The notes beneath the pieces were generated by a model. It saw only the letters and a program-made list of their open reading frames with translations, was not told where the DNA came from and searched no databases. A program made the position numbers and the translations under genes. A DNA stretch of 24,334 nucleotides from a bacterium (GTDB lineage: Bacteria > Elusimicrobiota > Elusimicrobia > Elusimicrobiales > UBA9959): the NCBI GenBank assembly GCA_021812825.1, contig JAKAMO010000034.1, positions 1 to 24,334 on the forward strand. The letters are read 5' to 3'. This document shows, one piece after another, positions 6,451-13,742 of the stretch. Every line of letters begins with the position of its first letter. Position 1 is the stretch's first letter.

Positions 6451-7983
6451 ATGCTGGCGAAAATACTCACGCTCGGGATAAAGGGGATAGACGGCTTTCC
6501 GGTGCTGGCGGAGGTTTACGTGGCCAGCGGGCTGCCGGCGTTCTCGATAGTCGGCCTGGCCGATACCGAAGTTAAGGAATCCAAGGACAGGGTGGTGGCC
6601 GCCATCCGCAATTCCGGCTTCGACTTTCCTGCCAAGCGCATAACCATCAACCTCTCTCCTGCCGAGGTCCGCAAATGCGGCACGCATTTCGATCTGCCCA
6701 TAGCGTTGGGAGTATTGGCGGCCTGCGGCAAGCTGAAAGAAGCGGAAGAGAGGCTGAAGAGCACCTTTTTCGTCGGTGAGCTGGCGCTCGACGGAGAAAT
6801 ACGGTCCGCGGCCGGGCTGCTGCCGATGCTGCTCTCTCTTTCCAGGGCCAAGGGCGCCTCCGCCGTGGTGCCCTCGGACAACCGCGCCGAGGCGGGGGTA
6901 TCCGGGGTGAGGGCTTTTTACGCTCCGGACCTGCGGGCTCTCGTGGCCGCGCTGAACTCGGGCGAGGGCCTGAGGTCCTGCGCCGGGGAGGATGGAGGGG
7001 CGGAGGAGCCGCCTGCCGAGCGCGGGGACTTTTCCGAGGTGCGGGGGCAGGCTTTCGCTAAACGTGCGCTGGAGATAGCCGCCGCGGGCGGTCATAACGT
7101 GCTTATGATGGGGCCTCCAGGGGCCGGCAAGTCCATGCTGGCCAGAAGGTTCTCCGGCATAATGCCGCCGATAACGAACGAGGAGGCCCTGGAGGTCACG
7201 AAGATATACTCGGTCTGCGGGCTGACGCGGGGAAGGCGGCTTATCCCGGCAAGGCCTTTCCGCGACCCGCACCACACCATCAGCGACATAGCGCTGATAG
7301 GCGGAGGCTCGCGGCCGCGCCCGGGAGAGGTCTCGATGGCGCATAACGGCGTGCTGTTCCTGGACGAGCTCGCGGAGTTCTCGCGTTCCAGCCTGGAGGT
7401 GCTGCGTGAGCCGCTGGAGTCATTCCAGGTGACCGTCTCCAGGGCCAGGGAGAGCGCCCGCTTCCCGGCGAGATTCACGCTGATAGCGGCCAGCAATCCA
7501 TGTCCTTGCGGCTTTCTGGGTCACCCGGACAGGGAGTGCCGCTGCTCTCCGCTTCAGGTACAGCGTTACCGCGGCAAGATCTCCGGTCCGTTGCTGGACC
7601 GGATAGATCTGAACATACAGCTCTCCCCGGTGCGCTATTCCCACTGGGCGCGGCCAGGGGAAGGGGAGCCGTCATCGGTAATACGCGAGCGGGTAGTGGC
7701 GGCCAGGAAAATACAGTCCTCCCGCTTTGCCGGCAGCAGGACCACCGCCAACGCGTTCATGAGCGCGGCCCAGATAAGGAGGTTCTGCCGGCTGCCGCCC
7801 GGAGGGGACGAGGTGCTGGAGACCGCGATGAACAGGCTGGGGCTTTCGGCCCGCAGCCTGGACAAGATACTCAAGGTGTCGCGCACCATGGCGGACCTGG
7901 AAGGCGAGGCGGATATACGCAGGGAGCATCTGGTGGAGGCCATGCAGTACAGGAGCTTCGACAGGGCTCAGGCGCAGGACTGA
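6451..7983 (+). CDS. comM: ComM/YifB family Mg-chelatase-like AAA+ ATPase
   Basis: 510 residues, full family length. In naturally competent bacteria ComM is a hexameric helicase that drives branch migration while incoming DNA is recombined; in others the family is a general recombination helper. Residues 1-170 form the N-terminal ChlI-like domain (F-S-I-V-G-L-A-D-T-E-V-K-E-S near 31, S-P-A-E-V-R-K near 69). The AAA+ core follows: Walker A G-P-P-G-A-G-K-S (221-228), Walker B V-L-F-L-D-E (301-306), sensor region A-A-S-N-P (346-350), and the characteristic Cys cluster (C351, C353, C363, C365) expected to bind zinc. G-P-L-L-D-R-I-D-L (379-387) carries the conserved Arg. The Mg_chelatase_C region ends the protein. 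A G-rich ribosome site (AAAGGGGGG) precedes the ATG. dprA lies downstream, supporting a DNA-uptake or recombination context. Confidence 0.95.
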   Translation: MLAKILTLGIKGIDGFPVLAEVYVASGLPAFSIVGLADTEVKESKDRVVAAIRNSGFDFPAKRITINLSPAEVRKCGTHFDLPIALGVLAACGKLKEAEERLKSTFFVGELALDGEIRSAAGLLPMLLSLSRAKGASAVVPSDNRAEAGVSGVRAFYAPDLRALVAALNSGEGLRSCAGEDGGAEEPPAERGDFSEVRGQAFAKRALEIAAAGGHNVLMMGPPGAGKSMLARRFSGIMPPITNEEALEVTKIYSVCGLTRGRRLIPARPFRDPHHTISDIALIGGGSRPRPGEVSMAHNGVLFLDELAEFSRSSLEVLREPLESFQVTVSRARESARFPARFTLIAASNPCPCGFLGHPDRECRCSPLQVQRYRGKISGPLLDRIDLNIQLSPVRYSHWARPGEGEPSSVIRERVVAARKIQSSRFAGSRTTANAFMSAAQIRRFCRLPPGGDEVLETAMNRLGLSARSLDKILKVSRTMADLEGEADIRREHLVEAMQYRSFDRAQAQD

Positions 7984-8029
7984 AAAGACCGCGCCCAGCG
8001 CTAAAATATTCGCCCGGGGCTCGTATTTT

Positions 8030-8058
8030 TTGACATAATAAGTTATATTCAATATCTG
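8030..8058 (+). promoter_or_regulatory. Probable promoter of the LysM gene
   Basis: A perfect TTGACA (8030-8035) in an AT-rich patch is followed after 17 bases by TATCTG (8053-8058), a moderate -10. Transcription would start near 8065, leaving a leader of about 65 bases. The TAAAAT at 8002-8007 is an alternative -10 further upstream. Confidence 0.45.
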
Positions 8059-8064
8059 CGCACA

Positions 8065-8106
8065 GGCGGGAAGCCCGCCGGCCGGGAATCGTGATTCCTG
8101 CCCGGC
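8065..8106 (+). other. Two hairpins in the LysM gene leader
   Basis: GGCGGG (8065-8070) pairs with CCCGCC (8074-8079) across a 3-base loop. A second structure pairs GCCG near 8081 with CGGC near 8103, with an inner GGAAT/ATTCC stem. Neither is followed by a T-tract and they end about 15 bases before the ribosome site. They could stabilise the mRNA or modulate translation; no known riboswitch is recognised. Confidence 0.35.
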
Positions 8107-8131
8107 AGCGGGCCTTATACGGAGGCGGTAG

Positions 8132-9451
8132 ATGAAAAGAACAGCGTTATTTTTCCTGATTTTCGCGGCTCCTGCCGCGCTCTTCTCCCAGCAGACGAAG
8201 CTGACCGAGGTTAAGCTCGACGAGCCTGAGAAAGCCGCCACGGATACCGTTAAGGCCGCAGCCGATGATAAGGTGACCGTTATTGAGCCAGTGGTGCAGC
8301 CCGCCAAGACGAAAGCGAAGCCCGCGGCCAAAGCGCCAGCCTCTGCAACCACGAAGGCCGGCGACGCCAAGTCCCAGGCCGCCGCGGACTACGCGGCCAA
8401 ATATCTGCATGTCAGCCCGGACAGCCCTGTGGTGGGCCGCAAGGAGAGCGCCGCCCCCCAGTCCAAGGCCGCCAGTCCCCAGTCCAAAGCCGCCGCCGAC
8501 TACGCGGCCAAATATCTGCACGTCAGTCCTGACAGCCCCGTGGTGGGCAGCAAGGAGAGTTCCGTCACTCAGCCCAAGGCTGCAGCCCCTAAGTCCAAGG
8601 CCGCCGCAGACTATGCGGCCAAGTATCTGCGCGTCAAGCCCGGCGCCAAGGTGGTCGGCGCCGCCGGACCCGTTCCCGGAAAAACGGCCGCTCCGCGCGT
8701 CATGCCGGCCGTCGCCGCGCCCCAGGCGGAGGGCGGTTTCCGCGTTCTGAAGAGGCACGTGATAGTGCCCGGGGACACGCTCTGGGACCTGGCCGCCAAG
8801 TACTACAACAATCCGTTCATGTGGGGCCGCATCTATAACGCGAATTTCAGCACGGTCTCCAACCCTGACCGCATCTACCCGAAGAACGAGCTTGTTATTC
8901 CCGACATCAGCGAACTCCTCATCCCTTATCGCACTCCGGAGGTGGCTTCCGCGGACCTCACCCCGGAGGAAGGCGCGCAGGAACCTGCTCCGGCGCCATC
9001 CCCGTCCGTCTCCGCGGTACGCGCTCCGGCCATGCCGTCGGCCGACGAGGACATCCCCGACCTGGACAGCAACTATCTCTCCGAGGAGATGCCGGAGGAC
9101 CAGAAGGAATGGTCCGACGGGGTCAAGGTGGTCCCGGACAGCTGGACCGAGGACGGGGTGGTCACCGCCAAGCTGAAGAACGACGACGATTTCCTCGAGG
9201 ACGGCATCTCCTCCTCCGGCGAGGTGCTCGAGATCTCCATGGACAGCTCCGGCCTGGTCCGTCCCGGCGACTACCTGAACGTATACCTGCGCGGAGCGGA
9301 CGCTTTCGACAAGGAAGGCAACCGCATCGGCCGCGAGCTGCAGTACGCCGGCACCGCCGAAGTCTTCAGCGTCGACGACACCGACGTGAAGGCCAGGATA
9401 CTGGACGCCACCACGGCCATTTACAAGGATTACGTCGTAAAGAAGAAGTAA
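8132..9451 (+). CDS. Secreted LysM-domain protein with a three-copy 37-residue repeat
   Basis: 439 residues with GGAGG (8121-8125) before the ATG and a signal peptide of about 19 residues (F-F-L-I-F-A-A-P-A-A-L-F-S). Residues 20-200 are Ala/Lys/Pro-rich and hold three copies of a unit containing A-A-A-D-Y-A-A-K-Y-L, starting at residues 81, 118 and 155. One LysM domain covers about 209-257: H-V-I-V-P-G-D-T-L-W-D-L-A, then N-P-F-M-W-G-R-I-Y, then I-Y-P-K-N-E-L-V-I-P. LysM binds peptidoglycan, so the protein should sit in the periplasm. After a Pro/Asp-rich stretch (275-330), residues 335-439 form a beta-rich C-terminal domain (G-D-Y-L-N-V-Y-L-R-G, A-G-T-A-E-V-F-S-V). No catalytic motif is seen. 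It lies between comM and dprA, co-directional with both. A structural or scaffold role at the cell wall is inference. Confidence 0.85.
   Translation: MKRTALFFLIFAAPAALFSQQTKLTEVKLDEPEKAATDTVKAAADDKVTVIEPVVQPAKTKAKPAAKAPASATTKAGDAKSQAAADYAAKYLHVSPDSPVVGRKESAAPQSKAASPQSKAAADYAAKYLHVSPDSPVVGSKESSVTQPKAAAPKSKAAADYAAKYLRVKPGAKVVGAAGPVPGKTAAPRVMPAVAAPQAEGGFRVLKRHVIVPGDTLWDLAAKYYNNPFMWGRIYNANFSTVSNPDRIYPKNELVIPDISELLIPYRTPEVASADLTPEEGAQEPAPAPSPSVSAVRAPAMPSADEDIPDLDSNYLSEEMPEDQKEWSDGVKVVPDSWTEDGVVTAKLKNDDDFLEDGISSSGEVLEISMDSSGLVRPGDYLNVYLRGADAFDKEGNRIGRELQYAGTAEVFSVDDTDVKARILDATTAIYKDYVVKKK
8372..8659 (+). repeat. In-frame tandem repeat, 111-bp period, three copies
   Basis: Copies of a 66-base conserved core begin at 8372, 8483 and 8594, exactly 111 bases (37 codons) apart. 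Copies 1 and 2 encode almost the same 22 residues (one replacement, Q to K), yet five further codons differ only synonymously. Copy 3 is more diverged (H to R, S-P-D-S-P to K-P-G-A-K). The synonymous differences argue for selection on the protein sequence rather than a recent duplication. Confidence 0.85.
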
Positions 9452-9470
9452 AGCGCTTCGGGGGGAGCGT

Positions 9471-10601
9471 ATGGGGGAGCGTGCCGGCGAAGAGAAGCTG
9501 GCTAGGATCAGGCTGAATTTTTTCGCCTGCCGCAGGAGCGACTGGCTCCTGCGGCTGGTGGACCTTTACGGCGGGGCGGCCGGGCTTCTGGAACGGCCCG
9601 CCGCGGAGATAGCGGCCGAGGGCGGGGTAATGCCGGAAACGGCGGAGCGCCTGCTCGCCCAGTCATCGGCGGCAGACCCGGAAAGGGAACTGCTGGCCGC
9701 GGAAAGAGCCGGGATCTCCGTCCTTACCGCCCTCGACGAGGGCTACCCTGCGCTGCTCAGGTCCGTCTACGACCCTCCGCTCGTCCTCTACGTCAGGGGC
9801 CGCCTGGACCCAAGGCCCGCTGCCGCTATAGTAGGAACTCGGAAAGCCACGGCTTATGGGCTGCGCACCGCCGCTCGTCTGGCCCGCGAGCTGGCCCAGG
9901 CCGGCGTGGCGGTGGTCAGCGGGCTGGCCCGCGGCATAGATACGGCCGCTCACAAGGCGGCGGTGGACGCCGGCGGGATGACCTGGGCCGCTTTGGGAAC
10001 GGGCCTTGGCGTGGTCTACCCCCGGGAGAACGCGAGGCTCGCGGACAGGATAGTGGAGCGCGGCGGAGCTCTAGTCTCGGAATTTCCGCTGGCCCAGGGG
10101 GCCATGCCCGCCAATTTCCCGCGCCGCAACAGGATAATCTCCGGTCTCTCGCTGGCCACCGTGGTGGTCGAAGGGGGCTTCGAGTCCGGCGCGTTGATAA
10201 CCGCGCGTTTCGCCCTGGAGCAGGGCCGGGAGGTCCTGGCGGTGGCCGGACCTGTAGACTCGCCGGTCAGCCGCGGGCCGAACTTCTACCTCAAGAACGG
10301 CGCGTACCTGGCGGAAAGCGCCGAGGACATAGTCGCCTGTTTCCCTCCCGAGTTCCAGTTCGGACTGAAGCGTTCCCCGTCCGGAGGCGCGGCCTGTCCC
10401 CCGGAAGCGCAGTTGAACGGCCTTTCGCCGGACGCGCTGCTGGCGTACAGGACCATAGCCGTCTGCGAGGAGGGCTTGAACGCCGACGAGATGACCGAGA
10501 AGCTGGCCTGGCCCGTGCAGCGGGCGGCCGCCGCGCTCTTCGAGCTGGAGTCCACGTCCCTGCTCTCCTCCCGCAACGGCAGATACTGCCGGTCCATCTA
10601 G
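9471..10601 (+). CDS. dprA: DNA-processing protein DprA/Smf
   Basis: 376 residues. DprA binds incoming single-stranded DNA and loads RecA during transformation; it is also kept in many species not known to be competent. Residues 1-75 form an N-terminal helical region. The Rossmann-like core (about 90-290) carries A-I-V-G-T-R-K-A-T-A-Y-G (119-130), V-V-S-G-L-A-R-G-I-D-T-A-A-H (148-161), A-L-G-T-G-L-G-V-V-Y-P (174-184), E-F-P-L (204-207), F-P-R-R-N-R-I-I-S-G (216-225) and V-E-G-G-F-E-S-G-A-L-I-T-A (233-245), all diagnostic. Residues about 315-376 form the DprA winged-helix domain. ATG 9471 follows a GGGGGGAG run by a few bases and is 20 bases after the LysM stop. topA follows. Confidence 0.95.
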   Translation: MGERAGEEKLARIRLNFFACRRSDWLLRLVDLYGGAAGLLERPAAEIAAEGGVMPETAERLLAQSSAADPERELLAAERAGISVLTALDEGYPALLRSVYDPPLVLYVRGRLDPRPAAAIVGTRKATAYGLRTAARLARELAQAGVAVVSGLARGIDTAAHKAAVDAGGMTWAALGTGLGVVYPRENARLADRIVERGGALVSEFPLAQGAMPANFPRRNRIISGLSLATVVVEGGFESGALITARFALEQGREVLAVAGPVDSPVSRGPNFYLKNGAYLAESAEDIVACFPPEFQFGLKRSPSGGAACPPEAQLNGLSPDALLAYRTIAVCEEGLNADEMTEKLAWPVQRAAAALFELESTSLLSSRNGRYCRSI

Positions 10602-10630
10602 CCCTCTACGGGGGGGAGCCCCTGCCGGTT

Positions 10631-10660
10631 TTGCGCTCATAGGGAAAAATATAATATTAT
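10631..10660 (+). promoter_or_regulatory. Promoter of topA
   Basis: TTGCGC (10631-10636) with an 18-base spacer to TATTAT (10655-10660); an overlapping perfect TATAAT (10650-10655) is 13 bases from the same -35. Both lie in a sharply AT-rich patch. The leader would be only about 8-13 bases, and no Shine-Dalgarno is present before ATG 10675. Confidence 0.6.
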
Positions 10661-10674
10661 AGATATCTAAATTT

Positions 10675-12825
10675 ATGGCAGATAAACCTTTAAAACCTTC
10701 TAAACCTTCCGGCAAGCGCCATCTGGTGATAGTCGAGTCTCCGACCAAGGAGAAGACCATCAGCCGCTTCCTCGATTCGAGCTACGTGGTGCGCAGTTCC
10801 TTCGGACATGTGCGCGACCTGCCCAAGGACGAACTGGGCGTGGACACTTCCGGCGAGTTCACCCCCAAATACGTGCTCGTTGAGCGCGCCAAGAAGATCA
10901 TCGCTGAGCTGAACGCGATATCGAAGAACGCGGACGTGGTCTACCTGGCCACCGACCCTGACCGCGAGGGAGAGGCCATCAGCTGGCATCTGAGCCAGGT
11001 GGTAAAGAGCGACGGAGGCTTCAAGCGCATCAGCTTCCACGAGATCACCAAGTCCGCCATTGCGGAGTCCCTCAAGACGCCGCGCGACCTGGACATGTCC
11101 CTGGTCAACGCGCAGCAGAGCCGCCGCATAATAGACCGCATCGTCGGTTACAAGCTCTCGCCGCTGCTGTGGAGCAAGATAAAGAGCGGCCTTTCCGCCG
11201 GCCGCGTGCAGTCCGTCACCGTGAGGCTCATAGCCGAGCGCGCCAAGGAGATAAAGGCCTTCACGGAAGAGGACTATTACACCCTTTACGCCAAGCTCGC
11301 CAAGGGCGACTCCAAGGACTTCGACTCGAAGCTGGTGCGCTGGGAAGGCGCCGCCGTGGAGCAGACGATACTGCTTAAGCTCTTCGCCGAGGATTACCGC
11401 TACAAGACCTCGGTCTTCAAGAAGACCGAGGACACCGTAGAGGCCGCGACGCACCTGCGCAACTCCGTGCTGACGGTCAGCAAGGTGGAGGCCAAGGCCG
11501 TACGGCAGAAGCCCAAGCCGCCGTTCATCACCAGCACGCTGCAGCAGGACGCCTACAACAAGCTCGGCTTCTCGTCGGACCGCACGATGAAGGTGGCGCA
11601 GAGCCTCTACGAAGGCGTGGACCTGGGCGGCGAGCGCTCCGGTCTGATCACCTACATGCGCACGGACTCCTTCAACGTCTCGGCCGAGATGCAGAAGGAG
11701 ACCGCCAAGTTCATAGTCGAGACCTACGGCAAGGAGTTCTGCCCCGCCAAGCCGCCCGTCTACCTGAAGAAGGTGAAGGGCGCGCAGGAAGCCCACGAGG
11801 CCATCCACCCGACGTCCGTCTACAAGCGCCCCGAGGAGATAAAGGAGTTCCTGAATCCGGACCAGGCCAAGCTCTACGACCTGATCTGGCGCCGCTTCAT
11901 GGCCAGCCAGATGGAGGAGGCGATCTTCGACTCGCTCTCGGTGGAGTTCTCCGACGATAAGGGCAGGGCGGTGCTGCGCACCAGCGGCCGCACGGTGAAG
12001 TTCGAGGGTTACCTGAAGATCTACATGGAGGAGAAGGAACAGGAGGTCGCCGGGGACGAGGACGACGAGTCCGGCATACTGCCTCCGCTCAAGGAAGGAG
12101 ACGTCGTGACGCTCAAGGACGTCTCCACCAAGTCCCACCGCACGAGCCCGCCGCCGAACTACAACGAGGCCAGCATCATCAAGACGCTCGAGAAGCACGG
12201 CATCGGCCGCCCGTCGACATACGCCGTCATCATCAAGAACGTGATAGACCGCGGCTACATCAACCGCGAGAAGGACCGGAAGCTGCTGATCACCGAGCTG
12301 GGCGCCCTCGTGACCGAGAAGCTGAAGGACTACTTCAAGGAGATCATGGAGATATCCTACACGGCCTCGATCGAGGACAAGCTCGACGACATCGCCGACG
12401 GCGCCGTGGACTGGGTGAAGTTCATGAAGGACTTCTACGGGCCGTTCTCGGAGGAGCTGGCCACCGCCGAGAAGGAAATGACCCGTTCCCGTCCGAACGT
12501 GGTCAAGACCAACGAGAAGTGCCCGCTGTGCCTCTCCCCGATGGTCCAGCGTGAGAGCCGCTTCGGCAAGTATCTGTCCTGCTCGCGCTTCCCCAAGTGC
12601 AAAGGGAAGATCCCGCTGGATAAGGAAGGCAACAAGCAGGAGTATTTCGCGCCGATCAAGAGCGAGAAGATCTGCACGAAGTGCAATAAGAACGCGATGC
12701 TGCTGCGCAAGAGCGCCCGCGGCTACTTCCTGGCCTGTTCCGGCTTCCCGAAGTGCCGCAACATCGAGCAGCCGACCCCCGAGGAGGTCGAGAAGCTGAT
12801 CAACTCCAGGAACAAGCCGTCCTGA
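10675..12825 (+). CDS. topA: DNA topoisomerase I (type IA)
   Basis: 716 residues. It relaxes negative supercoils by transient single-strand cleavage. The TOPRIM domain opens with H-L-V-I-V-E-S-P-T-K (16-25, Glu21) and the acidic motif D94-P-D96-R-E98. The active-site tyrosine is Tyr327 in G-L-I-T-Y-M-R-T-D-S. Other family markers are H-E-A-I-H-P-T (374-380) and G-I-G-R-P-S-T-Y-A. The C-terminus has two four-Cys zinc ribbons: C-P-L-C with C-S-R-F-P-K-C, and C-T-K-C with C-S-G-F-P-K-C. This is fewer than the three regions of the longer E. coli enzyme. ATG 10675 has no ribosome site and a -10 box just upstream, so initiation is near-leaderless. A strong terminator follows. Codon use is strongly biased to G/C third positions, as expected of a highly expressed housekeeping gene. 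Confidence 0.97.
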   Translation: MADKPLKPSKPSGKRHLVIVESPTKEKTISRFLDSSYVVRSSFGHVRDLPKDELGVDTSGEFTPKYVLVERAKKIIAELNAISKNADVVYLATDPDREGEAISWHLSQVVKSDGGFKRISFHEITKSAIAESLKTPRDLDMSLVNAQQSRRIIDRIVGYKLSPLLWSKIKSGLSAGRVQSVTVRLIAERAKEIKAFTEEDYYTLYAKLAKGDSKDFDSKLVRWEGAAVEQTILLKLFAEDYRYKTSVFKKTEDTVEAATHLRNSVLTVSKVEAKAVRQKPKPPFITSTLQQDAYNKLGFSSDRTMKVAQSLYEGVDLGGERSGLITYMRTDSFNVSAEMQKETAKFIVETYGKEFCPAKPPVYLKKVKGAQEAHEAIHPTSVYKRPEEIKEFLNPDQAKLYDLIWRRFMASQMEEAIFDSLSVEFSDDKGRAVLRTSGRTVKFEGYLKIYMEEKEQEVAGDEDDESGILPPLKEGDVVTLKDVSTKSHRTSPPPNYNEASIIKTLEKHGIGRPSTYAVIIKNVIDRGYINREKDRKLLITELGALVTEKLKDYFKEIMEISYTASIEDKLDDIADGAVDWVKFMKDFYGPFSEELATAEKEMTRSRPNVVKTNEKCPLCLSPMVQRESRFGKYLSCSRFPKCKGKIPLDKEGNKQEYFAPIKSEKICTKCNKNAMLLRKSARGYFLACSGFPKCRNIEQPTPEEVEKLINSRNKPS

Positions 12826-12842
12826 AGCCGGTGCGTAAGCGG

Positions 12843-12871
12843 AAAAAGCCCGGGTCTTCCCGGGCTTTTTT
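12843..12871 (+). terminator. Intrinsic terminator of topA
   Basis: A perfect 12-bp stem (12843-12854 with 12859-12870) with loop TCTT ends in a run of six T. The left arm begins with five A, so it could also terminate minus-strand transcripts. It lies 18 bases after the topA stop. Confidence 0.93.
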
Positions 12872-12873
12872 CT

Positions 12874-12882
12874 TGCTAAAAT
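12874..12882 (+). promoter_or_regulatory. Extended -10 promoter of the response-regulator gene
   Basis: TGC followed by TAAAAT (12877-12882) sits immediately after the topA terminator. Transcription would start near 12889, about 11 bases before ATG 12900, at the start of a nine-G run (12890-12898). No -35 box is recognisable. Confidence 0.5.
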
Positions 12883-12899
12883 AGGAGCTGGGGGGGGGA

Positions 12900-13619
12900 A
12901 TGCGTCCAAAGATACTGTTCGTGGATGATAACCGGGACCTGCGCGCGGACTTCCCGCTCTGGTTCCCGGAGTACGAGGTCACGGCCGCCGCCAGCGCCGA
13001 AGAGGCCCTCGCCATGCTGCGCAGGCCGGACTCGTTCTCGCTGGTCATCATGGACGTCTACCTGCCGGGCATGGACGGGTTGAAGGCGCTGGAGCGCATC
13101 AAGGACCTTTCCCCGGGGAAGCCGGTCATCATCATGACCGGGTTCAGCACCAAGGACATAGCCGTTCACGCCCTGGCCGCCAAGGCCGACAACTATCTGG
13201 AAAAGCCCTTCGGCATCAAGGACGCGCGCGCGGTGATAGAGAAGGAACTGGCGCGGGCCGGCGGCCTCTCGCGCCCGGAAGACATGGGTATGGACGCCAA
13301 GATAGAGCACGTCCGGGGGTTTATCGAGGGCAACTGCTTCAAGAAGATCACTCTCAGCGACGCCGCCGAAGCCGTGCTCCTTACTCCCAAGTACCTGAGC
13401 AAGGTGTTCCGCGAGCGCACCGGCATGGGCTTCAACGAGTACAAGCTGAAGGTCAAGATGGACCAGGCCAGGAAGATGCTCAAGACGTCCGGCCTGACGC
13501 TGAAGCAGATTTCCGCCAGGCTCGGCTACGCCAATACCGAATCTTTCATCCGCCAGTTCGAGCGCATAGTCAGGACCACTCCCTCCCGCTACCGCGGCCT
13601 TCGCCCCCGAAAGCGCTGA
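12900..13619 (+). CDS. Response regulator with AraC-type DNA-binding domain
   Basis: 239 residues. The receiver domain (3-115) has acidic pair D9-D10, phospho-acceptor D52 (V-I-M-D-V-Y-L-P-G-M-D-G), T80 and K102 (L-E-K-P-F). The C-terminal AraC-type HTH (about 135-235) has A-A-E-A-V-L-L-T-P-K-Y-L-S-K-V-F-R-E as the first helix-turn-helix and I-S-A-R-L-G-Y-A-N-T-E-S-F-I-R-Q-F as the second. The protein is therefore a two-component transcription activator. The histidine kinase at 15848-18109 is the nearest candidate partner. The ATG directly follows a nine-G run, the only ribosome-site-like sequence. It begins the signalling cassette between topA and the recombinase. Target genes are not visible, though the pilus-ATPase gene downstream has its own promoter. 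Confidence 0.92.
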   Translation: MRPKILFVDDNRDLRADFPLWFPEYEVTAAASAEEALAMLRRPDSFSLVIMDVYLPGMDGLKALERIKDLSPGKPVIIMTGFSTKDIAVHALAAKADNYLEKPFGIKDARAVIEKELARAGGLSRPEDMGMDAKIEHVRGFIEGNCFKKITLSDAAEAVLLTPKYLSKVFRERTGMGFNEYKLKVKMDQARKMLKTSGLTLKQISARLGYANTESFIRQFERIVRTTPSRYRGLRPRKR

Positions 13620-13657
13620 AAAGACGAAAAAAGTCAGTAGAAAGGGGAATCCGCCAA

Positions 13658-13686
13658 TTGTAAACGGCGCTTCCCGCGGATATACT
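13658..13686 (+). promoter_or_regulatory. Promoter of the REC-ATPase gene
   Basis: TTGTAA (13658-13663), a 17-base spacer and TATACT (13681-13686) make a good sigma-70-like promoter. Transcription would start near 13693, leaving a leader of about 50 bases that ends in a G-rich ribosome-site region before ATG 13743. Regulation by the adjacent AraC-type regulator is possible but no binding repeat is evident. Confidence 0.65.
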
Positions 13687-13742
13687 ATGGCTAAGCAGTG
13701 CAGCAGGAGACTTTCGGCATACAGAGGGGCGGGTGATATGCT

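Noticed and set aside
8372..8659. Regular 111-bp repeats as a possible CRISPR array
   Set aside because: The repeats are in frame, diverged mostly at synonymous sites, too long in period, and encode part of a secreted protein.
10610..10640. G-run/C-run just after dprA as a terminator
   Set aside because: The pairing is short with a very small loop and no T-tract follows; it is not convincing.
10690..12909. A very long open frame (739 codons) on the minus strand across topA
   Set aside because: It is antisense to a fully supported topA and stays open only because of the strong G/C third-position bias; its Leu/Arg/Val/Gly-rich translation shows no domain.
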